From Acidobacteriota bacterium (lineage in GTDB: Bacteria; Acidobacteriota; Vicinamibacteria; Vicinamibacterales; UBA2999): a stretch of 7,472 bases of DNA. Within the stretch, counting starts at the first letter, position 1; each line of letters starts with the position of its first letter. Shown here in pieces: positions 5,125 through 7,472 of this stretch. The stretch is from positions 1 to 7,472 of the forward strand of contig CANIAI010000110.1 in assembly GCA_947465275.1 (NCBI GenBank). The letters are read 5' to 3'. Under the pieces are notes generated by a model. That model did no database searches. It was not told the DNA's origin and saw nothing but the letters and a program-made list of their open reading frames with translations. The position numbers and the translations under genes are program-made.

Positions 5125-7113
5125 ATGCACGACGCAGGCGTGTCAGCGGAGACGAACCTGGCGGCGCTCGGCGAGCTCGCGCGCCTGTTCAGGGACGGAC
5201 GCGATGAGGAGCTGCCGGAACTCCTCGGTCAGGCGGCAGTCCTCGTCGCCGGGGTGGCGGGGGCGACCGCCGACTGCGCGATCCGCTACGGCTCGGTCCT
5301 CAGCAGTACCTCGGGTTTCTCACGGACGCGTCCCGTGCTCGAGCGGGCCATCGGCACCCGCGGGAACGGTGAGGGGAGTCTCGCCCTGGCCCTGCCGCCC
5401 GCCATCGAGGCGGGTCAGCTCTCAGACCTCGCGACCTTCATGAACGCCGCCGCGGACCTGCTCGGCGGAGCCCTGGAACAGCGGGGCGCCGAGGAGGCGC
5501 TCCGTCGCAGCGAGACCTACCTGCGGCATGCGGTCGAGGCCGCGCACCGTGAGCGCGACCGCACGCAGTTGCTGCTGGAGGTCGGGAACGCGCTCGTGTC
5601 CCAGCTGGAATCGCACCCGATCAGCCTGTCGGCCCTGAGCGGCGTCCGCCGGGTCATCCCGCTCGATTTCGCCGAGCTCGCGATCGTCGATCGCGCGGGT
5701 GGCACGCTGCGGGTCGAAGCGGCCACCTTCTACGACGAACGGGGTGTCCTCGAACCGCACACGACGCTGGCGCTCGACCGCTCGCCGTGCGGCCTGGCGT
5801 ACCGCACGGGCGAGGTGCGCGTCTTCGGTCCCGGCGAGCTCGATCGGTTCCAGGGCGACGGCGTGCCGCTCGTCCGTGCCGAAGGCATCCGCTCGCTCTG
5901 CTGCCTGCCGCTCCACACCCACCGCGGACCGCTCGGCGCGCTCGGAGTCGGGCGCCGCGCGCCAGAGGGCTTCTCGGCCGATGAGACGAACCTGCTGCGC
6001 GATCTCGCGGCGCAGGTCGCAATCGCCGTCGCGAATACACTCGCGTACCAGGAGATCGCGGCGCTGCGCGATCAACTGACCGAGCAGAAGCTCTATCTCG
6101 AGGACGAGATCACGGAACGCGACTTCCGCGAGATCGTCGGGCAGAGTCGCGCGCTGTCCCAGGTGCTGCAGCAGGTGCGGACGGTGGCCCCGACCGACGC
6201 GACGGTGCTGCTGCTGGGCGAGACCGGCACGGGCAAGGAGCTGCTCGCCCGGGCGATTCACGAGCTGAGTCGCCGGCGCACGCAGACGTTCGTCCGCGTG
6301 AACGCCGCGGCCATGCCGGCCACCCTCATCGAGAGCGAACTCTTCGGCTACGAACGGGGCGCGTTCACCGGCGCCGTGGCGCGCAAGGTGGGCCGACTCG
6401 AACTGGCGGAACGGGGCACGCTCTTCCTGGACGAAGTGGGCGATATCCCGCTGGAGGTGCAGCCGAAGCTGCTGCGCGCCCTGCAGGAACGGGAGTTCGA
6501 ACGCCTCGGCGGGGAACGCACCCGCCAGGCCGACGTGCGCTTCATCGCCGCCACGAACCGGCGGCTCGAGGAGATGACGGCCGCGGGGACGTTCCGCGGT
6601 GACCTGTATTACCGGCTGAGCGTCTTCCCGATCCAGGTACCGCCGCTGCGGGAACGCACCGAGGACATCCCGCAGCTGGTGCAGCACTTCGTCCGCAAGT
6701 TCTCGACCGAGATCGGGCGGACGATCACGGCCATCCCGACCACGGTGATGGACGCGCTGCAGGCCTGGCCATGGCCGGGTAACGTCCGCGAGCTGGCGAA
6801 CGTGATCGAGCGGGCGGTGATCCTCTCGCCTGGGCCGTCGCTCCACGTCCCCGCCAGCGCCTTCCACCCGATTCCGCTGCCGGCTGGCGCCACGTCGTTC
6901 CTTCCGGGCACCGTGACGTTCAAGGGGGCGACGCGCGACGGGGCCGATGCGGCGTCGTACCGGGACGGCGAGCGGGAGATGATCCTGCGTGCGTTGCGTG
7001 AGGCAGGCGGACAGGTCGGCGGTCCCGAGGGAGCAGCGGCCCGGCTGGGGCTCGCGCGGACGACGCTCCACTCGAAGATGCGCCGGCTCGGGATCGTGCG
7101 TCCGCCGTTCTAG
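5125..7113 (+). CDS. Sigma-54-dependent transcriptional activator with GAF, AAA+ and Fis-type HTH domains
   Basis: This 662-residue protein has FhlA-like architecture. Residues 30-120 look like an abridged GAF-type region ending in the LLGGALEQRGAEEALRRSE linker common after GAF domains. A full GAF domain spans about 148-305, and a coiled stretch (308-332) leads to the AAA+ domain (about 336-570). The AAA+ domain has Walker A GETGTGKE (365-372), an intact GAFTGA loop (412-417) that contacts sigma-54, Walker B TLFLDEVGD (432-440), sensor I AATNR (475-479), arginine-finger region FRGDLYYRL (490-498) and WPGNVREL (550-557). A Fis-type HTH closes it (about 634-657). There is no receiver, so control is probably by a small ligand or redox signal at the GAF domain. 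ATG 5125 is chosen because GGGGTGA lies 4 nt upstream; GTG 5062 and ATG 5092 fall inside palindromes. It converges on the next gene with overlapping stops. Targets are unknown. Confidence 0.95.
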   Translation: MHDAGVSAETNLAALGELARLFRDGRDEELPELLGQAAVLVAGVAGATADCAIRYGSVLSSTSGFSRTRPVLERAIGTRGNGEGSLALALPPAIEAGQLSDLATFMNAAADLLGGALEQRGAEEALRRSETYLRHAVEAAHRERDRTQLLLEVGNALVSQLESHPISLSALSGVRRVIPLDFAELAIVDRAGGTLRVEAATFYDERGVLEPHTTLALDRSPCGLAYRTGEVRVFGPGELDRFQGDGVPLVRAEGIRSLCCLPLHTHRGPLGALGVGRRAPEGFSADETNLLRDLAAQVAIAVANTLAYQEIAALRDQLTEQKLYLEDEITERDFREIVGQSRALSQVLQQVRTVAPTDATVLLLGETGTGKELLARAIHELSRRRTQTFVRVNAAAMPATLIESELFGYERGAFTGAVARKVGRLELAERGTLFLDEVGDIPLEVQPKLLRALQEREFERLGGERTRQADVRFIAATNRRLEEMTAAGTFRGDLYYRLSVFPIQVPPLRERTEDIPQLVQHFVRKFSTEIGRTITAIPTTVMDALQAWPWPGNVRELANVIERAVILSPGPSLHVPASAFHPIPLPAGATSFLPGTVTFKGATRDGADAASYRDGEREMILRALREAGGQVGGPEGAAARLGLARTTLHSKMRRLGIVRPPF

Positions 7114-7472
7114 TCCTGCCCTCGCGCCGCGTTCGACCCGCCGGTCTTCCCCACCGCCGTCCGCAGCAGGTCGGCGAGCGTATCGGCCTCGAACGGCTTC
7201 ACGAGGAAACCGGCAACGCCGGCCGCCGAGCCCGCCAGGCGGACGTCCGGCGTCAGGGCGCCTGACGCAAGGATCACCGGCAACGCCGGCCGGAGGGTGG
7301 CCAGTGCGCGGGCCAGTTCGAGTCCCGACATCAGCGGTATGCGCAGGTCGGCCAGCACGACGTCCACGCCGTCAGGGGCGCTCCGCACCCGCGCGAGCGC
7401 CTCGACGGCGCTGTCGCAGGCCGTCACCGTCCACCCCCGCCGTTCGAGCGCCAGTCGCGTGAACCGCAGCAC
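7110..7472 (-). CDS. Receiver domain, C-terminal part of a response regulator or hybrid kinase (partial at right edge)
   Basis: 120 residues are visible; the frame is open at the right edge. The sequence LRFTRLALERRGWTV is the first helix of a receiver, so the acidic pair that precedes it must lie beyond the window. The GTG at the edge is more likely an internal Val codon than a start. The phosphoacceptor Asp is present (VVLADLRIPLMSG, residue 42 of the visible part), as are the Ser switch (VILASG) and conserved Lys (FLVKPF). The protein ends about 12 residues after the receiver, so it is either a single-domain CheY-like regulator or the C-terminal receiver of a hybrid histidine kinase. The second option would supply the kinase otherwise missing here. 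Its TAG stop overlaps that of the sigma-54 activator through CTAG at 7110-7113. Confidence 0.88.
   Translation of the reverse strand: MLRFTRLALERRGWTVTACDSAVEALARVRSAPDGVDVVLADLRIPLMSGLELARALATLRPALPVILASGALTPDVRLAGSAAGVAGFLVKPFEADTLADLLRTAVGKTGGSNAARGQD

Noticed and set aside
6767..6776. Palindrome GGCCATGGCC in the sigma-54 activator
   Set aside because: It encodes the conserved WPWPGN motif of the AAA+ domain, so protein sequence explains it.

Overview
This window is about 7.5 kb of very GC-rich, tightly packed bacterial chromosome. Codon use is even throughout, there are no RNA genes, insertion sequences or CRISPR arrays, and the largest gap between genes is 298 bp. Style and protein types (a split B12-dependent acyl-CoA mutase, many response regulators, a sigma-54 activator) would suit an acidobacterium, for example a Vicinamibacteria-like lineage. 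A myxobacterium or another GC-rich soil group is also possible; this is an inference from protein style, not a marker gene.

Left block (1-2773, minus strand): an operon reading right to left. It begins with the large subunit of a methylmalonyl-CoA mutase family enzyme, overlaps by one base (TGATG) with the separate B12-binding small subunit, and after 10 bp continues into a response regulator that runs off the left edge. The large subunit has Phe and Gln where true methylmalonyl-CoA mutases have Tyr and Arg. That is the isobutyryl-CoA mutase signature, so a plain 'methylmalonyl-CoA mutase' label is probably wrong.

Centre (2774-4055): a glutamate dehydrogenase is divergent from the mutase, only 31 bp away. 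The gap holds an inverted pair of TACAAT boxes placed so that both genes could be transcribed from back-to-back promoters with almost no leader. A plausible joint role is branched-chain amino acid and short acyl-CoA catabolism, with GDH handling the amino group.

Right block (4056-7472): a regulatory cluster. A LuxR-type regulator with a degenerate receiver domain (minus) converges on gdh, and a shared hairpin contains both stop codons. It is divergent from a GAF/AAA+/Fis-type sigma-54 activator (plus). The 298-bp gap between them is full of dyad symmetry, including two palindromes centred 21 bp apart. The sigma-54 activator converges on a partial receiver-domain gene (minus), and one CTAG supplies both stop codons. 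No histidine kinase catalytic domain is visible.

I see no clear defence, mobile or wholly new system. The points most worth following are the mutase specificity, the mirrored promoters, the pseudo-receiver, and the palindrome cluster before the sigma-54 activator.
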